12,610 bases of DNA from an uncultured Paracoccaceae bacterium (GTDB lineage: Bacteria; Pseudomonadota; Alphaproteobacteria; Rhodobacterales; Rhodobacteraceae), in assembly GCA_937916485.1 (NCBI GenBank), contig CALFSV010000412.1, positions 1-12,610 of the forward strand, read 5' to 3'. A model generated the notes under the pieces. The model was not told the origin of the DNA, searched no databases, and worked only from the letters and a program-made list of their open reading frames with translations. Made by a program: the position numbers and the translations under genes. Shown here piece by piece: positions 5,605-12,610 of the stretch. The number at the start of each line of letters is the position of its first letter. Positions within the stretch are counted from its first letter, which is position 1.

Positions 5605-7182
5605 GTGGCTAAGATCGCCTTCATCCTCCTGTGTCACAAGGACCCCGACGCAATCATCCTTCAGGCCCAGCAGCTGACAGCTGTCGGGGACTATATCTCG
5701 ATCCATTATGATGCCCGGGCTCCGAAAGAGACCGATGATCGGATCCGGTCGGAATTGTCGGGCAATCCGAATGTGACCTTTGCCCGGAAACGCATCAAAT
5801 GCGGCTGGGGAGAGTGGAGCCTTGTTCAGGCGACCCTTCACGCGGTCGAGGCGGCTTTGCAGGCTTTTCCCAGGGCGACCCATTTTTACATGGTGTCGGG
5901 CGACTGCATGGCGATCAAGTCTGCCACCTTTGCCCATCGGTTTCTGGATCAGGAGGATGTCGACTACATCGAAAGCGTCGACTTCATGGAAGGCGACTGG
6001 ATCAAGACCGGCTTCAAGGAAGAACGCCTGATCTATCGCCATTTCTTTAACGAACGCACGCAGAAGCGGTTGTTCTATTGGAGTTTCTGGACACAGCGCC
6101 GTTTGGGTCTGACCCGGTCGGTCCCCGATGACCTTCAGGTCATGATTGGCAGCCAGTGGTGGTGCCTTCGCCGCCGCACGATCGAGGACATTCTTGACCT
6201 GCTGAAGCGGCGTACCGATATCACCCGCTTCTTTCGAACGACATGGATCCCGGACGAGACGTTCTTTCAGACCGTCGTTCGGCATCTGGTTCCCGATGCC
6301 GAGATCCGCAACAGGACGCTGACATTCCTGATGTTCACCGACTATGGGATGCCGGTGACCTTTTACAACGACCACTACGACCTACTGTTGGGGCAGGATT
6401 ACCTGTTCGCCCGCAAGATAAGCCCCGAGGCGCTGGAACTCAAAAAACGGCTTGGTCGCCTGTATGCGTCGGGCCGCGATGACTTCAAGGTTTCCAACGA
6501 GGGGCGCAAGCTGTTCGGTTTTTTGACAGGGCGGGGCCGGATCGGACGACGCTTTGCCCCCCGGTTCTGGGAGACCGAAACAAGCCTGGGGCGCGAGAGG
6601 GAATTGCTGATCATCGCTTGCAAGAAATGGCATGTGGCCAAGCGCCTTGTCGGATCGATCAAGCATACGACGAACATTCCAGCCATCGATTACCTTTTTG
6701 ACGAGGAAACGACAGAGCTGCCGGATCTTGGTGGCATCCAGACCACGATCAGCAAACGCACCCGTCACCGGCGCGCGCTTATGCGTATGCTGTTCGATTA
6801 CTATGAGACAGATCGCCTGATCATCTGTCTTGATACGGCGTCGATCGACTTGATGCAGGATTTCTTTTCGGATCGGTCGGTCACCCGCCTACTTGAGATC
6901 GAGTGTGACTTTACGGACGAATACCTCGTTGGTCACGCTAACCGTGTCGGGCTGGCAGGTCCGATGACCTCTCGCGATACGCTTGATCAGTTGCTGCCGA
7001 CCATTCGCTACGATGTCATCTACGAAAGCGACAAGATCCGGGATTCGAACTTTGCCAATCACTATCGCATCCGGCAGTCGGCCTCCGTTGAAGACAATAT
7101 TCCATCGCTGGAGCAGTTCCTGGCCGTTGGGCCGGAAGTTGCCCGTCAACTGGCGGAAACGCCCTACCTATTTGCCGACTAG
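5605..7182 (+). CDS. GT14-family (core-2/I-branching-like) glycosyltransferase with extra C-terminal domain (DUF5928-like)
   Basis: A 525-residue probable glycosyltransferase. Residues 1-about 265 fit the GT14 'Branch' family (beta-1,6-N-acetylglucosaminyl- or xylosyltransferases): IAFILLCHKDP (4-14), SIHYDAR (32-38), WGEWSLVQATL (68-78), FYMVSGDCMAI (94-104), GSQWWCLRR (182-190) and WIPDETFFQT (214-223). In characterised GT14 enzymes the Glu of the PDE motif is the catalytic base; here that is Glu218. Residues about 335-525 form a second, soluble domain not found in eukaryotic GT14 enzymes, starting LLIIACKKWHVAKRL; I associate it with DUF5928 of Rhodobacteraceae, function unknown. The start is uncertain: GTG 5605 begins the conserved core and has a GGACGG 12 bases upstream, while TTG 5584 has no ribosome-binding site. 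No signal peptide or membrane span is visible. It is divergent from the sulfotransferase, so both may act on one surface glycan (inference). Confidence 0.88.
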   Translation: MAKIAFILLCHKDPDAIILQAQQLTAVGDYISIHYDARAPKETDDRIRSELSGNPNVTFARKRIKCGWGEWSLVQATLHAVEAALQAFPRATHFYMVSGDCMAIKSATFAHRFLDQEDVDYIESVDFMEGDWIKTGFKEERLIYRHFFNERTQKRLFYWSFWTQRRLGLTRSVPDDLQVMIGSQWWCLRRRTIEDILDLLKRRTDITRFFRTTWIPDETFFQTVVRHLVPDAEIRNRTLTFLMFTDYGMPVTFYNDHYDLLLGQDYLFARKISPEALELKKRLGRLYASGRDDFKVSNEGRKLFGFLTGRGRIGRRFAPRFWETETSLGRERELLIIACKKWHVAKRLVGSIKHTTNIPAIDYLFDEETTELPDLGGIQTTISKRTRHRRALMRMLFDYYETDRLIICLDTASIDLMQDFFSDRSVTRLLEIECDFTDEYLVGHANRVGLAGPMTSRDTLDQLLPTIRYDVIYESDKIRDSNFANHYRIRQSASVEDNIPSLEQFLAVGPEVARQLAETPYLFAD

Positions 7183-7207
7183 AAGCTATCACAACAGAGA
7201 GCCTGAC

Positions 7208-7567
7208 ATGGACTATGCCTACGATCCCCAGAACGTCTTTGCCCGTATTCTGCGGGGGGAGTTGCCGAACAAGACGGTGTATGAAAGCCCCCATTCGCTG
7301 GCCTTTCACGACATCGCCCCGCAGGCGCCCTCCCACGTCATGGTGATCCCCAAGGGGCCCTACATGAGCCTGGACCATTTCGCCCGTGACGCCAGCCCGG
7401 AAGAGCAGCTTGATTTCATGGCCGCCGTTGCAAAGGTCTGCGAGATCGTAGGGGTTGAGGATGGCTTTCGCGCAATTGCCAACGCCCGCGAAAATGGCAA
7501 CCAGGAGGTGCCGCACTTCCACCTGCACATCCTCGCTGGGCGTCCGCTGGGGCGGCTGCTGCCCTAG
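7208..7567 (+). CDS. HIT-family (HINT-like) nucleotide-binding hydrolase
   Basis: A 119-residue histidine-triad protein. The signature HFHLHILAG occupies residues 103-111; His105 is the expected nucleophile that forms the nucleotidyl intermediate. The N-terminal FARILRGELP..TVYE and the segment HVMVIPKGPY are characteristic of the HINT branch, which hydrolyses adenosine 5'-phosphoramidates and acyl-adenylates in the cytoplasm. The length is usual for the branch. The ATG at 7208 lies 25 bases after the glycosyltransferase stop and may be co-transcribed with it; the frame is open further upstream but inside that gene, so the internal ATG is preferred. The ribosome-binding site is weak. It converges on the ABC ATPase gene with 9 bases between stop codons and no visible terminator. 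The physiological substrate is not known. Confidence 0.93.
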   Translation: MDYAYDPQNVFARILRGELPNKTVYESPHSLAFHDIAPQAPSHVMVIPKGPYMSLDHFARDASPEEQLDFMAAVAKVCEIVGVEDGFRAIANARENGNQEVPHFHLHILAGRPLGRLLP

Positions 7568-7576
7568 GGCGGCTGA

Positions 7577-8506
7577 TCAGGACGACGTCAGCTCGAGGAA
7601 GACATCTTCAAGATCGGCTTCTTCCGATGTGACGTCCTTGATCCCCACACCCGCGGCCCGGATCGCATCCAGCACCGCGTCGGCAGTGAACCGGCTGGTT
7701 TCGTAGCCAAAGGCAAGCGCCCCGCTGGGGCGCAAAACGCAGCTGATACCCTCGGGCATCTGGGGCAGGCTGACTGCCGTGGACGGGATGACGACCAATG
7801 TCTTGCCCTTGATCCGGCCCAGAAGGTTGGACGTGCTGTCCTGGATGACCACCTGACCGTGGTTGATGATGGCGATCTCGTCGCACATCTCCTGCGCCTC
7901 TTCGAGGTAGTGGGTGGTCAGGATGATGGTCATCCCCCGCTCTTCGTTCAGACGGCGGATGTTCTGCCACAGCATGTTGCGCAGTTCGATATCAACACCG
8001 GCTGTCGGTTCGTCCAGCACAAGGATCTGGGGCATGTGCACGAGGGCCTTGCCCAGCAAAAGACGCCTGCGCATCCCTCCGGACAAGGACCGGGCATAGG
8101 CGTCTGCCTTATCCTCCAGTCCGATCAAAGCCAGGATCTCGTCGGTCCGGCGCTGGGATTTCGGAACACCGTATAGCCCGGCCTGCACATCCAGCGACCC
8201 GCGCGGGGTAAAGAAGGGGTCAAGAACCAGCTCTTGCGGCATCACACCGATCGCGGCGCGGGACTGGCGCGGATTGATATCCTGATCGAACCCCCAGATC
8301 CTGACATGGCCGGATGACTTGACGACAAGACCTGCCAGAATGTTGATCATGGTCGATTTGCCTGCACCGTTGGGGCCAAGAAGGCCAAAGATCGACCCCC
8401 TTGGGATCGCCAGATCGACGCCGCGCAGGGCCTCTTTCGCGGGGCTTTTAGCCGTGGCGCGATAGGTCTTGGTCAGACCAGTGATCTCGATCGCTGTGTC
8501 GGGCAT
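7577..8506 (-). CDS. ABC-2-type transporter ATP-binding protein
   Basis: A 309-residue ABC ATPase that would power a membrane partner. Walker [10 protein letters not shown] (44-52), Q-loop Gln91 in MPQE, signature LSGGM (141-145), Walker B ILVLDEP (161-167) and the switch His199 (TTH) are all present, so it should be active. The C-terminal tail (about 230-309) with [15 protein letters not shown] resembles ATPases of ABC-2 exporters for drugs, polysaccharides or lipids. The start at 8506 is chosen because AAAGG lies 6 bases before it; an ATG at 8527 with AGGAG 3 bases before it is a close alternative. The frame stays open up to 8761, but that part lies opposite the zinc-finger gene and is not coding-like. 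No permease gene is in the window, which is unusual for this type; its partner must be elsewhere. The substrate is unknown. Confidence 0.93.
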   Translation of the reverse strand: MPDTAIEITGLTKTYRATAKSPAKEALRGVDLAIPRGSIFGLLGPNGAGKSTMINILAGLVVKSSGHVRIWGFDQDINPRQSRAAIGVMPQELVLDPFFTPRGSLDVQAGLYGVPKSQRRTDEILALIGLEDKADAYARSLSGGMRRRLLLGKALVHMPQILVLDEPTAGVDIELRNMLWQNIRRLNEERGMTIILTTHYLEEAQEMCDEIAIINHGQVVIQDSTSNLLGRIKGKTLVVIPSTAVSLPQMPEGISCVLRPSGALAFGYETSRFTADAVLDAIRAAGVGIKDVTSEEADLEDVFLELTSS

Positions 8507-8648
8507 GTCGGGCCTTTCGTCGCGCATGTGCTCCTGGTCCCTTTCGCGACTTGCGGGGGCGGGCGGGTGCGCTAGTATGCCCCCTGATCTAGGCCGGGTC
8601 CCGCCGAAACGCAACCGGCCCCGCCTCTTCCAGATAGCGAGACCAGCC

Positions 8649-8828
8649 ATGAACATCCCCGCCCCTGAAACCAAGATCGTGACTGAATGGCGCGTGGCCT
8701 GTGACGGTGGAGAGGGGGCGCTGGGCCACCCCCGCGTCTGGCTGTCGATCCCCCACGACAAGGGCTGGGTCGAGTGTGGCTATTGCGATGCCCGCTATGT
8801 CCATGAGGATTTCGCTGACAAGGTCTGA
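8649..8828 (+). CDS. small CHCC-type zinc-finger protein
   Basis: A 59-residue protein with the metal-ligand set Cys18, His27, Cys43 and Cys46 in the order ACDGG...GHPRVWL...VECGYC, typical of the CHCC zinc-finger family (zf-CHCC), which includes the mitochondrial complex I assembly subunit NDUFS6. In alphaproteobacteria these small proteins are conserved; a link to respiratory complex I is plausible from the homology but not shown here. It fills its whole family length and has no signal peptide. It is divergent from the ABC ATPase with 142 bases between their starts, where the promoters of both must lie. Confidence 0.88.
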   Translation: MNIPAPETKIVTEWRVACDGGEGALGHPRVWLSIPHDKGWVECGYCDARYVHEDFADKV

Positions 8829-8835
8829 CCGATTG

Positions 8836-8854
8836 GCGGAACTGGCTATTCCGC
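8836..8854 (+). terminator. short hairpin 7 bases after the zinc-finger gene
   Basis: GCGGAA-CTGGCTA-TTCCGC, perfect 6-bp arms and a 7-base loop. The position suits a transcript end, but no T tract follows, so this is a weak candidate. Confidence 0.3.
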
Positions 8855-8938
8855 AGCCGCCCGCGCAGATATTGGACTGGGCCTGCTTATGGCGTGCACT
8901 ATTGCCGGGCGCCGTGGCGTCTGGAGATTAATGCCGAC

Positions 8939-8962
8939 CAACTTTAAATCTCCTTAAAGTTG
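8939..8962. repeat. AT-rich inverted repeat, operator-like
   Basis: CAACTTTAA-ATCTCC-TTAAAGTTG, perfect 9-bp arms around a 6-base spacer, conspicuous in otherwise GC-rich DNA. It could be a binding site for a dimeric regulator or a hairpin. It contains TTAA-N6-TTAA, one base short of the CtrA consensus TTAA-N7-TTAA. Confidence 0.5.
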
Positions 8963-9205
8963 TATGCCTTGGCTGGGCGAGAACCCCAGTGGTGCCGGTT
9001 CCGTTCAGAACGCTGGTCTGGGCACCTCACCACCGGCACCTCACTTCCCAAGAACGATCGTCCTGAAACGTCCGCCATTGCACGCGCCGACAAAGTGGTC
9101 ATTGGCGGATGGCATCACGATTGAGACGGTTGCCCCGGTTACGGGTTTCCACGAGGGCGCATACCGTGTACCTGGAACTGAGAAATTTCGACCGAATGAG
9201 GCCTC

Positions 9206-9538
9206 ATGTCTGTAATCGTCTTAGCCTTGGTCACGATAAACGAAGCGGAGCCTTACGCTTTGTCCAAGTACCTCGACGCGACCCTTCCGCTACTTGATGA
9301 AGTAGGGGCCAAGATCGTTCAACGATTTGACGTTAACGAAGTCGTGGTCGGCAGGCGGCCAGCCCAGTCCGTGATCATGGTAGAGTACCCAAGCAGGGAA
9401 GCCGTAGACAAAGTGTTCTCAAGTGCAACCTATAGGGGTATCGTGCCTGACCGCGACAGGGCCTTCCTTGACTACCATATTTCTGTGGTTGCCGGGGATG
9501 TTGAGGACATTGAAGCGACTTCTCGCGAACGGCCCTGA
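9206..9538 (+). CDS. DUF1330-like small protein
   Basis: A 110-residue protein resembling the DUF1330 dimeric alpha/beta-barrel proteins: an N-terminal strand VIVLALVTINEAEPYALSKY, then GAKIVQRF, and the family-like segment VIMVEYPSREAVDKVFSS with YRGIVPDRDRAF (from about residue 56 to 87). These are ferredoxin-like folds whose biochemical role is unknown. The start is supported by GAGG at 9198-9201, 4 bases upstream. The gene stands alone between the zinc-finger gene and polA with 200-380 bases of non-coding DNA on each side. Its codon choice looks less GC-biased than that of its neighbours, a possible sign of acquisition, though I judged this by eye only. Confidence 0.72.
   Translation: MSVIVLALVTINEAEPYALSKYLDATLPLLDEVGAKIVQRFDVNEVVVGRRPAQSVIMVEYPSREAVDKVFSSATYRGIVPDRDRAFLDYHISVVAGDVEDIEATSRERP
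9432..9443 (+). repeat. 12-bp direct repeat, copy 1
   Basis: ATAGGGGTATCG inside the DUF1330-like gene; an exact copy at 9724-9735 overlaps the ribosome-binding region of polA. It may be chance. Confidence 0.3.
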
Positions 9539-9556
9539 TCCGACCTGATCCTTGAT

Positions 9557-9572
9557 CAGTTCTTGTGAACTG
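9557..9572. repeat. short hairpin downstream of the DUF1330-like gene
   Basis: CAGTTC-TTGT-GAACTG, 6-bp arms and a 4-base loop, 18 bases past the DUF1330-like stop. It is followed by CCGACAAG rather than a T tract. It is a possible weak terminator or mRNA-end structure; nothing else recognisable lies between here and polA. Confidence 0.35.
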
Positions 9573-9723
9573 CCGACAAGTCCTTGTTGGGTTTCAGGTC
9601 ATCAAACTAGTCACGCCCCTGTTCACATCGACAGCCGGCATCCAACCGGCCGGGCGTCAGCGCATCTTGGCCATGGCCGCTGGAACTTGGGACCAGTTCA
9701 TGCAAAATGTCGGGGGTCAAAGC

Positions 9724-9735
9724 ATAGGGGTATCG
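9724..9735 (+). repeat. 12-bp direct repeat, copy 2 (covers polA ribosome-binding site)
   Basis: ATAGGGGTATCG; its AGGGG (9726-9730) lies 9 bases before the polA ATG and probably is its Shine-Dalgarno. Copy 1 is at 9432-9443. Confidence 0.35.
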
Positions 9736-9739
9736 GGGC

Positions 9740-12559
9740 ATGACAACGCAATTCGGCAAGGGCTGTCATCTGCACCTGATCGACGGATCGGCATTCATCT
9801 TTCGCGCCTATCACGCCCTCCCGCCGCTGACCCGCAAATCGGACGGTCTGCCGGTCGGGGCGATTTCCGGCTTTTGCAACATGTTGCAGCGCTACGTCGA
9901 AGGCAACTCGGGTCCCGATGCGGCGACCCATGTGGCCGTCATCTTTGACAAGGGAAGCCATACGTTTCGCAACGACCTTTACGATCTGTACAAGGCCAAC
10001 CGGGACGAGATGCCCCAGGATCTGCGCCCCCAGATGCCATTGACCCGCGCAGCGACGCTGGCCTTCAACATCGCCTGCAAAGAGCTTGAAGGGTTCGAGG
10101 CCGACGACATCATCGCCACCCTCGCCTGCCAGGCGCGGGAGGCTGGGGGGCGGGTGACCATCGTCAGTTCCGACAAGGACCTGATGCAATTGGTGGGCGA
10201 TGGGGTTGAGATGCTCGACCCGATGAAGAACAAGCGGATCGACCGGGACGGCGTGATCGAGAAATTCGGGGTTGGTCCGGAACGGGTCGTCGACGTGCAG
10301 GCCCTTGCCGGAGATTCGGTCGACAACGTGCCCGGCGCGCCGGGTATCGGCATCAAGACGGCGGCCCTTTTGATCAATGAGTTTGGTGATCTGGAAACGC
10401 TCTTGGAACGGGCGGGCGAGATCAAGCAACCCAAACGTCGCGAAAGCCTGATCGAGAATGCCGATCTGATCCGCCTGTCGAAGAAGCTGGTGCAACTGGA
10501 CTGCGACATGGTGCTGGATTTCGATCTGGACGATCTGGAGGTCCGCGACCCGGTGCCCGAGGTGCTCTTGGGCTTTCTGGCCGAGATGGAGTTTCGCACC
10601 ATCACCCGCCGCGTCGCCGACAAACTGGGGGTAGAACCGCCCGTCGTTGTTGAAACCGCCCCGGTCGCGGATGAGGCCAGCGCCCCGGCTGCTGCGGTTC
10701 CCTTTGAACCTGACGCCTACGAATGTGTGTCAGACGCGGCCGCCTTGCAGGTCTGGATCGACCGGATCATGGAGGCAGGCTACGTCGCCGTCGATACCGA
10801 GACGACAAGCCTTGATGAAATGCGGGCCGACCTGGTGGGCATTTCCCTATGTGTTGAGGCAGGGCAGGCCTGCTACATCCCCCTGACCCACAAGGCGTCG
10901 CGCGGCGACGACCTGTTCGGGTCGGACGATCTGGCCGAAGGACAGATGGGCCTGAACGATGTTCTGGACCGGCTCAAACCCGTTCTTGAGGATCCGGGTA
11001 TCCTGAAGATCGGGCAGAACATGAAGTATGACGCCAAGATCTTTGCCCGCCACGGGGTCGAGGTCGCCCCGATCGATGACACCATGCTGATGAGCTATGC
11101 CATGCATGCCGGTCTGCACAATCACGGCATGGACGGGTTGAGCGAGCGGTATCTGGGCCATCTGCCGATCGAGATCAAATCGCTTCTGGGCACCGGCAAA
11201 TCAGCCGTCACCTTTGACAGGGTCCCGGTCGCGGATGCGGTTCGATATGCCGCCGAAGACGCCGATATCACCCTGCGTCTCTGGCAGGCGTTCAAGCCGC
11301 AGTTGCACAGGGCCAAGGTCACAACCGTCTATGAGACCCTTGAACGCCCTCTGGTGCCGGTGCTGGCCCGGATGGAGATGTCGGGGATCAAGGTGGACCG
11401 CGATACGCTCAGCCGGATGTCCAACGCCTTTGCCCAGAAGATGGCGGGGCTGGAGGCGGATATTCACGAGCTAGCAGGCCGCCCTTTCAACGTCGGCAGC
11501 CCCAAGCAGTTGGGCGAGATCATGTTCGACGAATTGGGCCTGACGATGCCCGATGGCAAAAAGCCCCAGACCGGCAAGACGGGGGCCTATTCGACAGGGG
11601 CGGATGTGCTGGAGGATCTGGCCACGCTGCACGACCTGCCGCGCCGCATCTTGGACTGGCGGCAACTGTCCAAGCTCAAATCCACCTATACGGACGCCCT
11701 GCAGGAACACATCAATCCCGAAACCGGGCGGGTGCATACCTCGTACTCGATCGCCGGGGCGAACACGGGGCGTCTGGCCTCGACCGATCCGAACCTGCAG
11801 AACATTCCGGTCAGGTCCGAGGAAGGGCGGCGGATCCGCGAGGCCTTTGTGGCAGAACAGGGAAAATGCCTCGTCTCGCTCGACTACAGCCAGATTGAAT
11901 TGCGGATTCTGGCCCATGTGGCGGACATTCCCGCCCTGAAGCAGGCCTTCCGCGACGGTTTGGACATTCACGCCATGACGGCGTCCGAAATGTTCGACGT
12001 GCCGCTTGATGAAATGACGCCCGATATCCGCAGGCAGGCCAAGGCCATCAACTTTGGGGTGATCTACGGCATATCGGGCTTTGGGCTTGCACGGAACCTG
12101 CGCATCCCGCGCGATCAGGCGCAGGGGTTCATCGACAGGTATTTTGAACGCTTTCCCGGTATCCGCGCCTATATGGACGACACCGTCGCCTTCGCCAAAG
12201 AGCGTGGCTATGTCCAGACCCTCTTCGGGCGCAAGATCCACACGCCCGAGATCAACGCCAAAGGGCCGACAGCAGGGTTTGCCAAGCGGGCGGCGATCAA
12301 CGCACCGATCCAAGGGACGGCGGCGGATGTGATCCGCCGGGCGATGATCCGAATGGAAAAGGCGATTGAGGGGATGCCGGCAAAGATGCTCTTGCAGGTG
12401 CACGACGAACTGCTGTTCGAGGTGGACGAAGCCGCGGCGGACGACCTGATTGGCGTGGCACGCGACGTCATGGAAGGGGCATCCGACCCGGCCGTGAAGC
12501 TGTCGGTTCACCTGGCGGTCGATGGCGGTAAAGGGGCCAGCTGGGCCGCCGCGCACTAG
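9740..12559 (+). CDS. polA: DNA polymerase I with 5'-3' and 3'-5' exonuclease domains
   Basis: A 939-residue enzyme that fills gaps in repair and replaces Okazaki RNA primers. Residues 1-about 290 are the 5'-3' flap nuclease: DGSAFIFRAYHA (15-26), YDLYKANR (81-88), FEADDIIA (119-126), SSDKD (143-147), GDSVDNVPG (191-199). A linker rich in Pro, Ala and Val (about 298-325) follows. The 3'-5' proofreading domain (about 330-525) keeps its acids: Asp352 and Glu354 (DTET), Asp431 (NMKYD), and Tyr503 and Asp507 (YAAED), so proofreading should be active. The polymerase domain (about 530-939) has motif A DYSQIE (Asp715), motif B RRQAKAINFGVIYG (Arg764, Lys768, Phe772, Tyr776) and motif C HDE (888-890), all matching E. 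coli residues. AGGGG lies 9 bases before the ATG. The length is slightly above the 928 of E. coli. No gene follows before the window end. Confidence 0.98.
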   Translation: MTTQFGKGCHLHLIDGSAFIFRAYHALPPLTRKSDGLPVGAISGFCNMLQRYVEGNSGPDAATHVAVIFDKGSHTFRNDLYDLYKANRDEMPQDLRPQMPLTRAATLAFNIACKELEGFEADDIIATLACQAREAGGRVTIVSSDKDLMQLVGDGVEMLDPMKNKRIDRDGVIEKFGVGPERVVDVQALAGDSVDNVPGAPGIGIKTAALLINEFGDLETLLERAGEIKQPKRRESLIENADLIRLSKKLVQLDCDMVLDFDLDDLEVRDPVPEVLLGFLAEMEFRTITRRVADKLGVEPPVVVETAPVADEASAPAAAVPFEPDAYECVSDAAALQVWIDRIMEAGYVAVDTETTSLDEMRADLVGISLCVEAGQACYIPLTHKASRGDDLFGSDDLAEGQMGLNDVLDRLKPVLEDPGILKIGQNMKYDAKIFARHGVEVAPIDDTMLMSYAMHAGLHNHGMDGLSERYLGHLPIEIKSLLGTGKSAVTFDRVPVADAVRYAAEDADITLRLWQAFKPQLHRAKVTTVYETLERPLVPVLARMEMSGIKVDRDTLSRMSNAFAQKMAGLEADIHELAGRPFNVGSPKQLGEIMFDELGLTMPDGKKPQTGKTGAYSTGADVLEDLATLHDLPRRILDWRQLSKLKSTYTDALQEHINPETGRVHTSYSIAGANTGRLASTDPNLQNIPVRSEEGRRIREAFVAEQGKCLVSLDYSQIELRILAHVADIPALKQAFRDGLDIHAMTASEMFDVPLDEMTPDIRRQAKAINFGVIYGISGFGLARNLRIPRDQAQGFIDRYFERFPGIRAYMDDTVAFAKERGYVQTLFGRKIHTPEINAKGPTAGFAKRAAINAPIQGTAADVIRRAMIRMEKAIEGMPAKMLLQVHDELLFEVDEAAADDLIGVARDVMEGASDPAVKLSVHLAVDGGKGASWAAAH

Positions 12560-12567
12560 GGGTTTGA

Positions 12568-12595
12568 GGTAAGGTGGGTCATGACCCACCTTACC
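12568..12595. repeat. 28-bp perfect palindrome downstream of polA
   Basis: The half-site GGTAAGGTGGGTCA is followed directly by its exact reverse complement, starting 8 bases after the polA stop. In RNA it would make a stem of about 12 bp with a 4-base loop and could end or protect the polA transcript. No T tract follows (AGAGGCGCG), so it is not a standard intrinsic terminator. Palindromes of the GGTGGGxxx..CCCACC kind occur as dispersed REP-like repeats in many proteobacteria (general knowledge), which this may be. Confidence 0.7.
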
Positions 12596-12610
12596 AGAGG
12601 CGCGCCTTAG

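Larger units (their letters stand above)
8829..9205. other. gene-poor 377-bp intergenic stretch
   Basis: No coding region I can support in either strand. The frames that stay open are repetitive in Pro/Ala or lack any family motif and have no ribosome-binding site. It holds a GCGGAA/TTCCGC hairpin (8836-8854) soon after the zinc-finger stop, an AT-rich inverted repeat (8939-8962), and a tandem-like duplicate of GGCACCTCAC near 9019-9044. Confidence 0.5.

Noticed and set aside
5581..6375. A 264-codon minus-strand open frame opposite the glycosyltransferase
   Set aside because: It covers the GT14 catalytic motifs on the other strand and has no ribosome-binding site or motif of its own.
8944..8957. 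CtrA box (TTAA-N7-TTAA)
   Set aside because: The spacer is 6 bases rather than 7, and the longer inverted repeat explains the two TTAA halves better.
9565..9948. A possible GTG-started gene just before polA
   Set aside because: It runs into the polA coding sequence in another frame, lacks a ribosome-binding site and shows no family motif.
11471..12589. A 372-codon minus-strand open frame opposite polA
   Set aside because: polA is unambiguous here; the antisense product is rich in Arg, His and Pro with no domain, as expected for a shadow frame.

Overview
The window looks like chromosomal DNA of a marine alphaproteobacterium, most likely a roseobacter-type member of the Rhodobacteraceae. That is inferred from the GC-rich coding sequence, the glycine-zipper/OmpA lipoprotein, a GT14-type glycosyltransferase with a long extra C-terminal domain of a kind I know from Rhodobacteraceae, and the small CHCC zinc-finger protein. 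No rRNA or tRNA gene is present to confirm it. There is no transposase, phage, plasmid or CRISPR signal.

Left part (1-3444): an OmpA-family outer-membrane lipoprotein on the minus strand, preceded by a possible 9-codon leader ORF with a near-perfect Shine-Dalgarno; an AraC/O6-methylguanine-DNA methyltransferase fusion (minus); then, divergently, nth (endonuclease III) and an adenosine kinase-like PfkB sugar kinase that overlap by 4 bases. The methyltransferase and nth form a small DNA-repair pair around one divergent intergenic region.

Middle (3437-7567): a surface-glycan-like neighbourhood. On the minus strand lie a sulfotransferase, a previously unmarked broken DUF3052 gene (one in-frame stop plus one frameshift), and an unrecognised 237-residue protein with features resembling MptE-like/GT42-like Rossmann enzymes. 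Divergent from the sulfotransferase runs a two-domain GT14 glycosyltransferase, followed after 25 bases by a HIT-family nucleotide hydrolase.

Right part (7577-12610): an ABC-2-type ATPase with no permease in view (minus), a divergent 59-residue CHCC zinc-finger protein, a gene-poor stretch of about 0.9 kb with one small DUF1330-like gene and several small inverted and direct repeats, and then polA, encoding a full three-domain DNA polymerase I with all catalytic residues I could check. A perfect 28-bp palindrome follows polA.

Most of the window is housekeeping or conserved lineage genes. The least explained parts are the glycan-like cluster with its decayed DUF3052 gene, the leader ORF upstream of the lipoprotein, and the palindromes in the right-hand intergenic regions.
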